DNA from: Latilactobacillus sakei subsp. sakei DSM 20017 = JCM 1157
GTDB lineage: Bacteria; Bacillota; Bacilli; Lactobacillales; Lactobacillaceae
DNA length: 64,000 nucleotides
Direction of reading: 5' to 3'
Assembly (NCBI RefSeq): GCF_002370355.1
Contig: NZ_AP017929.1
Location: forward strand, 248,001-312,000
The translations under genes and the position numbers were made by a program. Positions 40,905 through 49,840 of the stretch are shown piece after piece (positions within the stretch are counted from its first letter, which is position 1; each line of letters begins with the position of its first letter). Under the pieces are notes generated by a model that saw only the letters and a list, made by a program, of their open reading frames with translations, did no database searches and was not told where the DNA came from.

Positions 40905-41969
40905 CTATTGATTGCTGTCTCGTTTACTGGCTGCTAATTCACTTTCTAATAACTTGATTCGACGTTGTTTCCGCCAATAAATCACAATGATTAAGATTAA
41001 TAACAATACAATGCCGGTAATGATTAGACTTAGACCTAACCATGAATCGTCTTCTTTAATCACCGCTTTTTGGTTATAGTGCCGTGCTTGTTTTTTAGTA
41101 ATCGTAAAGTCTTTGGTAAATTGCCAGTGTTGTTGTTTAGACGTTACTACGACCTGTGCCGTATACCGACCTGGTCTAAAGGCCGTTTCACCAATCCTAA
41201 CCGGCAACTCGTAAACTGAATTAGGTGCCATCTGACCGTCAGATGTTTTTTGTGTATAAACTGCTTTGGCTTGCCCTTGCTTTTTAATTGTGACCTTCGT
41301 TGTCACCTTATTTAAAAAGGCGGCAGTTTGGTTATTCAACGGGATACTGATGACGTTGCGATTATTAATTTGGCGCGTCGTTATCTTACCCAGACTCATT
41401 TTATTTTTTGTTAATTCTTGTTGCCCATGTAAGACCATTGCGATTGTATAGGCGTATTGGTTCTTAACACCCATACTACTGTTAGTTTTTACTTTGTCAT
41501 CGGTCACCTTTTTAACAAAATTCAACCCACCCACGAGTTCGCCATCAAACGCCGCTTTGGGCATCTTAATTTGATAAGCCACGGGTTTCACTTCGCCCGG
41601 CTGTAATTGTATTTTATTTTGATCAGTCGTGACTACTTTTTCAATATTAGCAGGTAGTCCCCAACTTTTATTTTGTTTAAAAGCCTTATATTCAACAACC
41701 CCGTTGGTATTCGTAGTTGCTTTGGCCACTGAGGTTTCAACAGTGATGGGTGTTTGACTCGTACTCTTAACATTCACCGTCACCGTTGTGGCTTGGTTTG
41801 GCGCTAGTTTTAAATCAAAATAGGTTACTTTTTGATTTAACTGTTGTTTAGAGGCGACCGGAATCACTTCAAAGCCGGCGTTATTAGCGGCGTCGGCTAC
41901 TTTAACATTAACGAACACGCTCATGAATAAAACGAGTCCCCAGATCATTAAACGATATTTGCGTTTCAT
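40905..41969 (-). CDS. DUF916/DUF3324 WxL-interacting membrane protein, cluster 3
   Basis: A 354-residue CscA-type protein with a signal peptide (about 1-27), DUF916 domain (TYFDLKLAPNQATTVTVNVK), DUF3324 domain (about 185-295; VLHGQQELTKNKMSLGKI, ending AFRPGRYTAQVVV), a C-terminal helix (about 312-333) and a basic tail (YWRKQRRIKLLESEL). It is the only such partner in cluster 3. It lies 88 bp after the WxL gene and 18 bp before the Mga-like gene. Confidence 0.92.
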   Translation of the reverse strand: MKRKYRLMIWGLVLFMSVFVNVKVADAANNAGFEVIPVASKQQLNQKVTYFDLKLAPNQATTVTVNVKSTSQTPITVETSVAKATTNTNGVVEYKAFKQNKSWGLPANIEKVVTTDQNKIQLQPGEVKPVAYQIKMPKAAFDGELVGGLNFVKKVTDDKVKTNSSMGVKNQYAYTIAMVLHGQQELTKNKMSLGKITTRQINNRNVISIPLNNQTAAFLNKVTTKVTIKKQGQAKAVYTQKTSDGQMAPNSVYELPVRIGETAFRPGRYTAQVVVTSKQQHWQFTKDFTITKKQARHYNQKAVIKEDDSWLGLSLIITGIVLLLILIIVIYWRKQRRIKLLESELAASKRDSNQ

Positions 41970-42057
41970 ATTCTAATCCCCTTGCCTTTTTTCCAGTAAG
42001 CAGAAATAGATGAGACTAAATTAGCCTCATCTATCTTGATTATTTTAATATGGCACC

Positions 42058-42648
42058 TTAGTTGTCGGCTGGGGCATCTGCTAAATTCCAAGTCAACATT
42101 GTTGTATAATCCTTAGCCACTTTAACTGTCTTACCAGGAACGTCTAATGTCACTGAGCCCGTATTCATGTCAGCAATGGCAGTCCCATTACCTTCACCTG
42201 CTGCAGCACCCATTATTTTGTGAGCTGTATTATCAGTTGTTAATACCAAGCTTTGATCGACAGTTGCTGTGGCTGTTGAAGCAGTATCTAATGTTGGTGT
42301 TTTGATTGTTATTTGCGCACCTGTTAATTCAGTGTTATCACTCGTTTTAAATTGCGCATTTTGGGCAACTGTCAATGTCCAGCCAGCTGCTGTCCCTCGA
42401 ATATCTTGAACGGTTGCTTTAGCATCATTGATATTGGAATAGGTCTTATCATCCGCTGAGATGGGATTTGACCCAAAATCGATATTTAAAGCATCTGTAT
42501 TAGTCATTGTTAAACCACCAGTATCTGGTGCTTTAAAACCAACCTTACCAGTCGTATCGTGGCTATCAGTATCGGCCGCATGTACTTGGCCCATTGAAAT
42601 GCTTAACATCCCGCTCAATAATAAAGTACTCATCATAAATTTTTTCAT
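42058..42648 (-). CDS. WxL-domain surface protein (CscB-like), cluster 3
   Basis: A 196-residue secreted protein that is almost entirely a WxL domain: signal peptide ending VHAAD (about residue 25), VGFKAPDTG, first motif AGWTLTVAQ, and final LTWNLADAP. These domains bind peptidoglycan non-covalently. It is 1 nt downstream of the LPxTG gene, so translationally linked. Confidence 0.92.
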   Translation of the reverse strand: MKKFMMSTLLLSGMLSISMGQVHAADTDSHDTTGKVGFKAPDTGGLTMTNTDALNIDFGSNPISADDKTYSNINDAKATVQDIRGTAAGWTLTVAQNAQFKTSDNTELTGAQITIKTPTLDTASTATATVDQSLVLTTDNTAHKIMGAAAGEGNGTAIADMNTGSVTLDVPGKTVKVAKDYTTMLTWNLADAPADN

Positions 42649-42649
42649 T

Positions 42650-42952
42650 TTAAAAATTCCCCCGTCTTTGTTTGAATAACCCTAAACTGCCGATCAGTAA
42701 AACAATGCCCACAATCGTGCTTAACCCGACTGAGCTTGTCCCGGTCTGTGGCAATCTAGCTTGCTGTTTTGTTTCGGTTTGTATTGGCGCTTGCTTGTGT
42801 GGTTGACCTGTTTCGTAAAAGCCAACTCGTGCAACACTCTTAGTCGCTGTTTGTGCGTTAGCACTTGTATGAGTTGGGTTTACAACGATTAGGCCGCTTC
42901 CGATGATCAACATTAGCACCACAAATTTTGATTTGTTTTTTAACCAGCGCAA
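42650..42952 (-). CDS. Small LPxTG-anchored protein (CscD-like), cluster 3
   Basis: A 100-residue precursor with a signal segment (about 8-30), a short mature part (VARVGFYETGQPHKQ) and a sortase signal LPQTG followed by a hydrophobic helix and RR-rich tail (KQRRGNF). Small LPxTG partners are a regular member of csc clusters. It would be linked to the wall by sortase A; no sortase is encoded nearby. Confidence 0.9.
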   Translation of the reverse strand: MRWLKNKSKFVVLMLIIGSGLIVVNPTHTSANAQTATKSVARVGFYETGQPHKQAPIQTETKQQARLPQTGTSSVGLSTIVGIVLLIGSLGLFKQRRGNF

Positions 42953-43083
42953 CTGCTAATCACCCCCACTCTTTTTACATCTCAACTTTTGACTATCGCA
43001 ATCATTAACCTTAATGACACTATAGCATAAGCGCTTTTCTTAATTTTTTTTCTAATTTAAATCAGCATTTGAATTTCCGAAAA

Positions 43084-46002
43084 TTATTCGTTAGCAACAC
43101 CATCTTCCAACGTCCATTCGACTTGAGCCGCGTATTGATCGATTAAAGCACCGCCGACTGGCACGACTAATTGCGGCCCTAATTGATTCTGCCATTGCCC
43201 AGAAATATCAACCGGATCATGACTCGTCGTTGTAGTCGTCGCAATAATCGTTGATTGCGCCGTAATCATCGTTGGTAATTGGTTGGCACGCTGGTAAGTT
43301 AAGTCGCCTTCTAGCGGTGCTTTTTGCGTATCACCTGTAAAAGGTTGTACGAGTGCTGCTTTCAAAGTCCACTTCGATCCTAGTGCGCGTTCGTCCTGGA
43401 TGCTTAATGCTTGATTGACTGTTGGTTGATAACTTTCAGTCGTACTTGCCAAAGTATGTTGGCCAAAGTCCATCTCACTAGGCACTGATTTAAAATAGAC
43501 TCGGTTATAATACGGATTGTAATTCAGTAACACCGTCACGTTCTGATCGACAGCCACATCATCATCAAATACTAAGCCATCGCTCGGATATGGATTATCG
43601 GCAACGGTATAGCCCTTATCCGCTAAGGCTGCTAAAGTAGCGTCGGTTCGATAAACACTGATTTGGCCACTGACGCCGGTTAATTGATCGGCTTGAATGA
43701 CGGCCTGATTATCGCTTCGTTGATAAGTAACCGTGGCTTTTTGCGCTTGTCCTGTGTAAGTGACCGTCGCCGTAATATCGGCTGAGTCTTGAGTAATATT
43801 TTCAACCGCCGGAACAGTTAATTGATCAGCGGTATAACCTTTAATCACCGGACTCGTCTGTTTTGCAAACGTCGTTGTCCCTTCTGTTGAGACCCACTTC
43901 GTAAAGCCAATCGATTGGTTGGTGACTTGATCAATCTGGTCATGTCTTGTAAAGGTTATTTTATCGACCACATCCGGTGCTGCTTGCTTATTAGATTGAT
44001 AGCGATAATGAATCGTTCGTTTGACTTGCTTGCTTTCATCCGGTGCCGCTTTAATCGCATGTTTTAAGTGCACTGTAAAGGGCTAATCTTGGTCGCTAAA
44101 AAGCAGTGTTGCGCCATTGGTTTCATCACTCACTAATTGATAACCCTGTTTTTCATACGCTGCTAATTTCGTTTGTGTATTGTATTTTGAATTTTCATCA
44201 ACAACACCCGACATCGTATCGGTCGCTAATTGCTTCCCTGTTGTGTCGTCGACATAGGTCACGTCAATTTTTTGTTTATTTTGGATAAAGCGATACAAAA
44301 TATCATCAACTTTACCTGCTTCTTTGGGATAACTTAAAGTGAGCGCACCAGTATCTGGATCAGCGCCTTTGGGTAGATTCGACTTATCTAACGTATACCC
44401 CGGAATTGTTAAATCTTGCGTTGTGATTTGTAATTTATCTGTATCAGGCCAACCATAATGAGTTTCAATCGGTTTGATGTATTTACCATTTTGATCAGCA
44501 TAATGCACCTTGATTGTGGTTTGCCCATCTGTTGAAGCACTGGGTGGTGATGATGGTTGGTTAATCGTTTCTGTATTATTAAGTGTATCTTTGTACGTTG
44601 CTTGGACCGTATTTTCGATACTTGGATCATTAAAACTAATATTCATTGTGAAATAAGTTGAAGTCGCTAAGGCCGAATAATTGTTATTCGATAGCCGGTT
44701 GAGCGCGTAATCTAATCCCTCTTGGGTCCCATCCCAAGAATTATTCATAACCCCTTTGGTAATCGTATCGACCGGTAACTCATAAGGCCGTGTCAAATTG
44801 CCATAGTTCAAGTAAAGGGTCATACTGCCATCCGAATTATGCAAAACACCATAGGTTTGCGGCGATGTTTTAGCGATAATCTCATCGTCAGTCGCATCGG
44901 CGGCGACACTGCCGCTGTTATTAATCGGCACAGCTGCGGGGGCTTTAATGAAGAGCATCGGCCCAGTTGTCCCCGCTTTGGCAGCCATATGTTGCCCATC
45001 CGGCATTAACGCTGGCATGTAAGTTTTTAAATCAAAGCTAACTTTATTAATATTTTGTGCTGACTCTTTATCAATGCGATAAATTCGGACATAATTAGCC
45101 GTTGGCACGCCCTTAAGGTTAGGCGTGCCATCTAAGGCTGACTGGAAGTAGGTTTGGTCTTTTGTATAACCACTTAAGGTTAATGTTCCTTTTTTGTCAG
45201 AACCAACTGCCGCATTAGTCACTTGAAAACCATTAAAATGCGTGGCCGGAATGACCGTCACTGATGATTTCGTCCCATTAATCGTACTGCCGGCATAAGC
45301 CGCCGTGTAATCAGGCGTTGTTTCATTCGTTAAAGTTGCCACCCCACCCGAACTCTTAGGCAAGTCACTCGACGCATCGACCGCTTTATCGGGAACATAT
45401 TCACTGCCCAGTACCAACGACTTACCGTCATATTGGCCTAATTCCCTGAGTGAGACGCTGGCCATCGTAACCGGTCCCTGACCACTTAATTTTCCAGTAT
45501 ATCTAAGCACACTGAAACTGATGGTATCACCAGGTTGTAGCACATTATTAGGTAATACCGAGAATTTAATTACTTTAGGATAATAGGTTCCTGTATAGCC
45601 CTGAGAGATATCGTCTTCTGACTGACTATAAATATCCCAGGTGACAGTCGTTTTAACGCCCCCTTGATCAATCAAATCTTGGATCTTATAGGTCGTTGCT
45701 GCGCGCGCTACCTTTTGTGTCACTGGTGTTTGTGTCTTAGCCAATGATGGCATAACTTTAACTGGATTGGTCGACTCGCCTTTTGTTTCAGGCGCAATCT
45801 TAGGCGTTTCCGAAGCGAGCGTTTCGCTCGATGATTGACTGGATGTGCTCTCCGAATCACTACTTAACTGACTGGTGAGTGTCGCATCACTGCTAGCTTC
45901 AGTCGCATAACTATGCGTCACATCTTGTCCTAAGCCGAATCCAACGACATATAAGGCTAGTCCAAACAGTAACACTTTTCTAAACCCTTTTTCCCGATTC
46001 AA
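43084..46002 (-). pseudogene. Large WxL/mucus-binding-like surface protein, cluster 3, with in-frame TAG
   Basis: A single frame of 972 codons interrupted at 44083-44085 by TAG. The N-terminal 639 residues have a signal peptide, a Ser/Thr-rich linker, a large beta region and two MucBP/Mub-type repeats (TIKVHYADQNGKYIKPIE; KIDVTYVDDTTGKQLATD). Past the stop the text continues as PFTVHLKHA, a typical Mub repeat end (so DxPFTVHLKHA), then further Mub-like units and a C-terminal WxL domain (SKWTLKAAL, VEWTLEDG). A CAG-to-TAG change explains it. The shortened protein would lack WxL and could not be retained on the wall. Confidence 0.92.
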
Positions 46003-46054
46003 TTCAGTTCCCCCTTCCCCACTATGTCGTTAATATCTCACAGTAATAACTTAC

Positions 46055-46078
46055 GTAGGTAAATTATTGTTTTCAAAA
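46055..46078 (-). promoter_or_regulatory. Upstream element shared with cluster 4, copy 1
   Basis: On the minus strand the block reads TTTTGAAAACAATAATTTAC then CTAC. It lies 53-76 nt upstream of the cluster 3 large-protein start. A similar block (AAACAATAATTACCACC) stands at the same distance upstream of the cluster 4 large gene. It may be a promoter or activator site. Confidence 0.45.
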
Positions 46079-46098
46079 ACATTTACATAGTCGATTAA

Positions 46099-46527
46099 TT
46101 ATTTTTTTAGTATTTGATTTGAAATGACGATGAATTGTGCCATTAACGCATCGCTTCGCGTACTATATGGCAACAAAATCGCATCATATTCATCATTCAG
46201 AGTAGCGACGATTGCCTTGCCCTCTGCCGTGACCTACAAACTCGTTATACGTTGATCTTCATCTTTTAGGTTATATAATTTTTTAATCTTGCCATTCCGA
46301 AACAGAACCGTTAGCTTACGAGACATCGCGGGCCGTGAAATGGCAAAGGCCTTTGCTAACAATGATGGTTCATTACAATCATTTTCAACAATTTGTTTCA
46401 AAATTAAGTATTGGCTAAAGCTCACACCATGCCGTTTCGCAATTGTATCCAAGCCATTTTCTAACCTTGTTAATAATTGGTAACCTTCTAAATATTGATT
46501 TTTTTCACTCTTAATCATCGTGCTCAT
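46099..46527 (-). pseudogene. MarR-like regulator, cluster 4, with in-frame TAG
   Basis: A 142-codon winged-helix regulator gene. The core reads QYLILKQIVENDCNEPSLLA, ISRPAMSRKLTVLF and DEDQRITSL, then a TAG at 46234-46236, then VTAEGKAIVATLNDEY to a TAA at 46099. MarR proteins run DQR-xxxL-T-x-x-G-K at this point, so the stop replaces one residue (probably Gln, CAG). The truncated product lacks the C-terminal dimerisation helix. The start overlaps the preceding DUF916 gene by 17 nt. Confidence 0.87.
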
Positions 46528-47563
46528 CTCTCTTCATATGCTTTACCTTCAAAATCCGATACCCGCCAATAACGCCCATTAAGACCATCACAAAACCACC
46601 CAATAATAGGAGATTGCGATACTTCAAATATTGATCGTTATTTTGGTTGATGTAGCGGGCCTGGCCCTTACTAATTGCGATATTCTTATGAATAATCTGT
46701 TGCTGATGCGCCGTTTTAATTGTTAGCGTCATCCGATAAACACCCGCTACTAACCGCTTGCCACCTAGTGGGACATCTTCATAGAAGCGAGAATTCGGGG
46801 CAATTTTACGATTTGATTTCTGATCCTGATAACGAATCAATGACCACTGTTGGTTTTGTAAATCAACTTTAACGGTCGCCGACTTCAGATAAGCTGGATT
46901 GGGATTAGCAATCGCAACACTAATTGCTGCCCGCTTTTGCTTCACAAAGCGCGTCTTGATTTCAGCCGAACGTAGCGGTTGCCGGTCTTTGACCGTTAAT
47001 TATCGTCCATTTAAGATTAAGGTAATCGCGTAAACATAATGATTTTCAACAGCATTATGTTTAGCCAACTGATTGGTGCTTAAATTAATCGCCGTCGCTT
47101 TTTGCCCTTTAAAACCTTTGGCAGGAGCTTGAATTGTAACCTTTAATCGTTTTGTTTCGTTTGGTTGTAATTTTGTTGCTCGTGGTACTTTAACTAATTG
47201 ACTCCCCGGTTGTTTTAATAACTGCCGATCAATCGGGTTGGCCCCCAGATAATCAACTGTCGCATTATCATTAGTTGTCGCATCTTTGACGCGACCATAA
47301 ATCGTCAACGGTTGGGCGGTTGGGTTAAAGACTTTTAAAAATACGGTGCGTTGTTGCCCACGCTTCAATTTTAGATTAAAGTACCCTAAACGCTTACAAC
47401 CCAGATTATCCTTCGGTAATTCAGGTCTTAACATGAACGTCGCCTTGGGCTCAGCAGGAATAGCTAACCCCTCACTCTTAGCGAAGACTGGATTACTCGT
47501 TTGAACGGTTAATAAATCCACTAAGATCAAGCAAAACCACAACATATTCAAACGTTTAAACAT
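46511..47563 (-). pseudogene. DUF916/DUF3324 WxL-interacting protein, cluster 4 copy 2, with in-frame TAA
   Basis: One frame of 350 codons with a TAA at 47000-47002. The N-terminal 187 residues carry the signal peptide and DUF916 (LGYFNLKLKRGQQRTVFLKV) and stop at AITLILNGR. The continuation LTVKDRQPLRSAEI matches LTKKDVQPLKIDQI of the intact paralogue 25358-26407, followed by DUF3324, a C-terminal helix (about 310-328) and a charged tail. The truncated form would be secreted without its membrane anchor. Confidence 0.92.
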
Positions 47564-47654
47564 ACCAGCCTTCCTTTCTAATCACTTATGTATAAAACCA
47601 AGTGCCCTCCCAAGATAGCGCTTGGTTTCATGATGTTTTAGTTGATATGTCCGC

Positions 47655-48511
47655 TTAGATTGTTGTGTTTAATGTCCATGTTAAACCAGCGTGATATTCA
47701 CCAGTTGCCACATCGTTTGAACCGTTTAAAGCTAAACGAATATCGCTTGGGTTCCAACCAAAGACGTTAGCGCCATCGCCAGCATCTTTAGCAGCTGTTC
47801 CAACCACTTTTTCTTCATTTGGTGTACTCAAGTTCAAGCTAACTGATTTTGCGTATGTTGCATCTGTTGTCCCAGCGCTGTATAACCATCATTATCTTGA
47901 TCTTGGTTTGTTAAACCATAGATATCAGCTGTCCGACCGTATTTTGTATTACCAAATACTAAGTTAGCGTCTGCAATTGTGTGTCCGCCAGCTTTTAGAC
48001 CATCGCCATCAGCTGAAACAGTTAACTTCCAGTCACCAGCTGTATTAGCCTTTGGTGTAGCAGCTGCTAATTCTGGGTTTTCAACTTGTTTATCAACAAC
48101 TGTTGCCCAAGCTGTCCCTTGAACGGCCTTTAAATTAGCGTCACTCGTTGTTAATGTTTCTGTTTTATTGCTATCTTGTTGATCGTATGAAGCGTGTGTA
48201 TCATTACCAACAACGCCTAAATTAGCGCCCGTTGCATCAAAGTTTGTGTGTGCTGCGTCATACTTAGCATGGTTCCCAAAATCTAATGTCTTTGGTACCA
48301 TTTGTAATCTTAAGTAGCCTGAATTGCCGTTATCATGTGTATCACCAAATGAAATGCCAGCATCTGTTGTGTCAGTCATTGGTAACTTAGTACCACCATT
48401 AGCTGCTGCATCGTCTTTTGGTGTTGCAGCACTAGCGATAGTTGCAGGTGCTAGAATTGCTAATAATGTTGATGCTGTTAAAACTGTGCTTGTTAATTTT
48501 GTGAATTTCAT
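47655..48511 (-). pseudogene. WxL-domain surface protein (CscB-like), cluster 4, frameshifted
   Basis: The leader MKFTKLTSTVLTAS and the body (GDTHDNGNSGYLRLQMVP, GDWKLTVSADG) are close to the cluster 1 WxL protein. The first frame ends at 47834. The last WxL part (KSVSLNLSTPNEE, NVFGWNPSDIRL, LTWTLNTTI) is in a neighbouring frame. The shift lies around 47870-47890 within the GGTTATACAGCGCTGGG stretch on the coding strand. Without the last motif the product should not bind the wall normally. Confidence 0.9.
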
Positions 48512-48573
48512 GTGAAATTCCTCCCTTTTTTAACTATATTTTCTTTCGCTGCCCACCCATCCCCCGTAACTTG

Positions 48574-48727
48574 TTACATTGTGATAATCGTTATTTTTTG
48601 TAAGTCTAAATAAAATTTAATGGCCAGGTAGAGGGTCAATACAAACCAAATTGTTAAGCCCCCCTGATACTATGAAGGTCGCCAAGCGAGCCTTTTTAGG
48701 GCCCCATTTTGTAATTAAGCGTTGCAC
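48574..48727 (-). pseudogene. Small single-pass membrane protein, cluster 4, frameshifted in a G run
   Basis: A GTG at 48727 (AAGGGGG 8 nt upstream, 2 nt past the DUF916 stop) opens QRLITKWGPKKARLATFIVS. A run of six G follows. With five G the frame continues as GGLTIWFVLTLYLAIKFYLD and LQKITIITM to a TAA at 48574. That product has one membrane helix and ends like the intact 57-residue protein at 25188-25361 (ITM end, Y-x-A-I-x-x-Y-x-D core). As sequenced, the frame runs to an early stop. Coding status is inferred from the paralogue. Confidence 0.7.
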
Positions 48728-48729
48728 GT

Positions 48730-49776
48730 TTAAAGCCCCCTTGTTAATTTCAATACCCGATAAACAAACCAGAATGAAACAAGCATCAAAATGCCACTAG
48801 CAGTCGCGACATACGCCCATTTATTAACGGGTTTCTTCACTGATGCTTGATTAATCTTATCGGCTTGTTGTTGATTGATCGTGATTTTCTTTCTAAAGTG
48901 CCAGCTCATTGGTAATTGGTTCCAATAACTATTACCTTTAACACTGATGGAAATGTTATAACGACCGGGTTTCAATCGATCGAACGCCCATGAGATTGGC
49001 ACAGTCCACTGCGAATTAGGTGCAACATCAACGCTGTCTGTTTCATAAACACGCTTGTCTTTAAAGAAGCCATTCTTGTAAACGACCGCCTTCACCTTGG
49101 CATTCTTGATGGCCATTGGTTTCGTATTATTCAACTGAATCCCTAACGCTGGATGCCCGTTTCTGACGGTTGGGTTAACCCCTTGATATTTCAACTCTGG
49201 GTAAATCTCGTAAGGCTTACCGCGCAAAACGATCCCCATATTGTAGGCATAACTCCCGGAGACATTCGAATGATTGTCAGTTTCTTTTTGACCGTATTCA
49301 ATAAAATGCCAAGCGCCGTAAATCATCCCTTTGGTTTGTTCAGATGGCATCGTAATCGTCGCACTGACCTTTTTGACCTCATTAGGGCCTAGCGTAATCA
49401 CTCGATCGGCCCGATGAACTTTAGCAACATCCATCAATGTATGCGATGTTTCTTTGATAATGCCATCTTTCGTAGGGCGATAAATAATCCCCCCACCTTG
49501 TTGCGTCAAACTATTATCAATCTCTGAATGAACTTTAATATTTTTATCACTGAAATTATGAACCAAAACCTGAATGGTTTCTTTTTTACCCGGTTCAATT
49601 CCTAAATCAAAAAAGCGATTTTCTTGATCCACTTGGCGGTTCGATTTAACTTTTTCAACTTCAAAATCGATATGTTCCTGTGCTGCTGAAACCGGCTGGT
49701 TGCTAGCCAATAATAGCCAGCCGAACAGCCCAACTGCTAACCCTGTTGTCCATTTTCTTAATCGCATTTTTATCAC
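48730..49776 (-). CDS. DUF916/DUF3324 WxL-interacting membrane protein, cluster 4 copy 1
   Basis: A 348-residue CscA-type protein and the one intact gene of cluster 4. It has a signal peptide (about 1-31, ending PVSAA), DUF916 (FFDLGIEPGKKETIQVLVHN), DUF3324 (about 185-300; VLRGKPYEIYPELKYQG), and a C-terminal helix (about 318-340). It is closest to 26409-27437. It lies 64 bp after the large gene and directly before the small membrane protein. With its WxL partners broken, it may be orphaned or serve the cluster 1 proteins. Confidence 0.92.
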   Translation of the reverse strand: MIKMRLRKWTTGLAVGLFGWLLLASNQPVSAAQEHIDFEVEKVKSNRQVDQENRFFDLGIEPGKKETIQVLVHNFSDKNIKVHSEIDNSLTQQGGGIIYRPTKDGIIKETSHTLMDVAKVHRADRVITLGPNEVKKVSATITMPSEQTKGMIYGAWHFIEYGQKETDNHSNVSGSYAYNMGIVLRGKPYEIYPELKYQGVNPTVRNGHPALGIQLNNTKPMAIKNAKVKAVVYKNGFFKDKRVYETDSVDVAPNSQWTVPISWAFDRLKPGRYNISISVKGNSYWNQLPMSWHFRKKITINQQQADKINQASVKKPVNKWAYVATASGILMLVSFWFVYRVLKLTRGL

Positions 49777-49840
49777 TCAACCCTATTTTTAATTGCCAAG
49801 CTATTCTGATTTGATTGTTCCTCCCAAGAAACAAGTGTTA

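Noticed and set aside
44083-47002. Stop-codon readthrough or recoding as an explanation for the in-frame stops
   Set aside because: TAG, TAA and TGA are all involved across unrelated genes, no selenocysteine-type structure or leaky context was seen, and nearby genes carry frameshifts too; decay or base errors are simpler.
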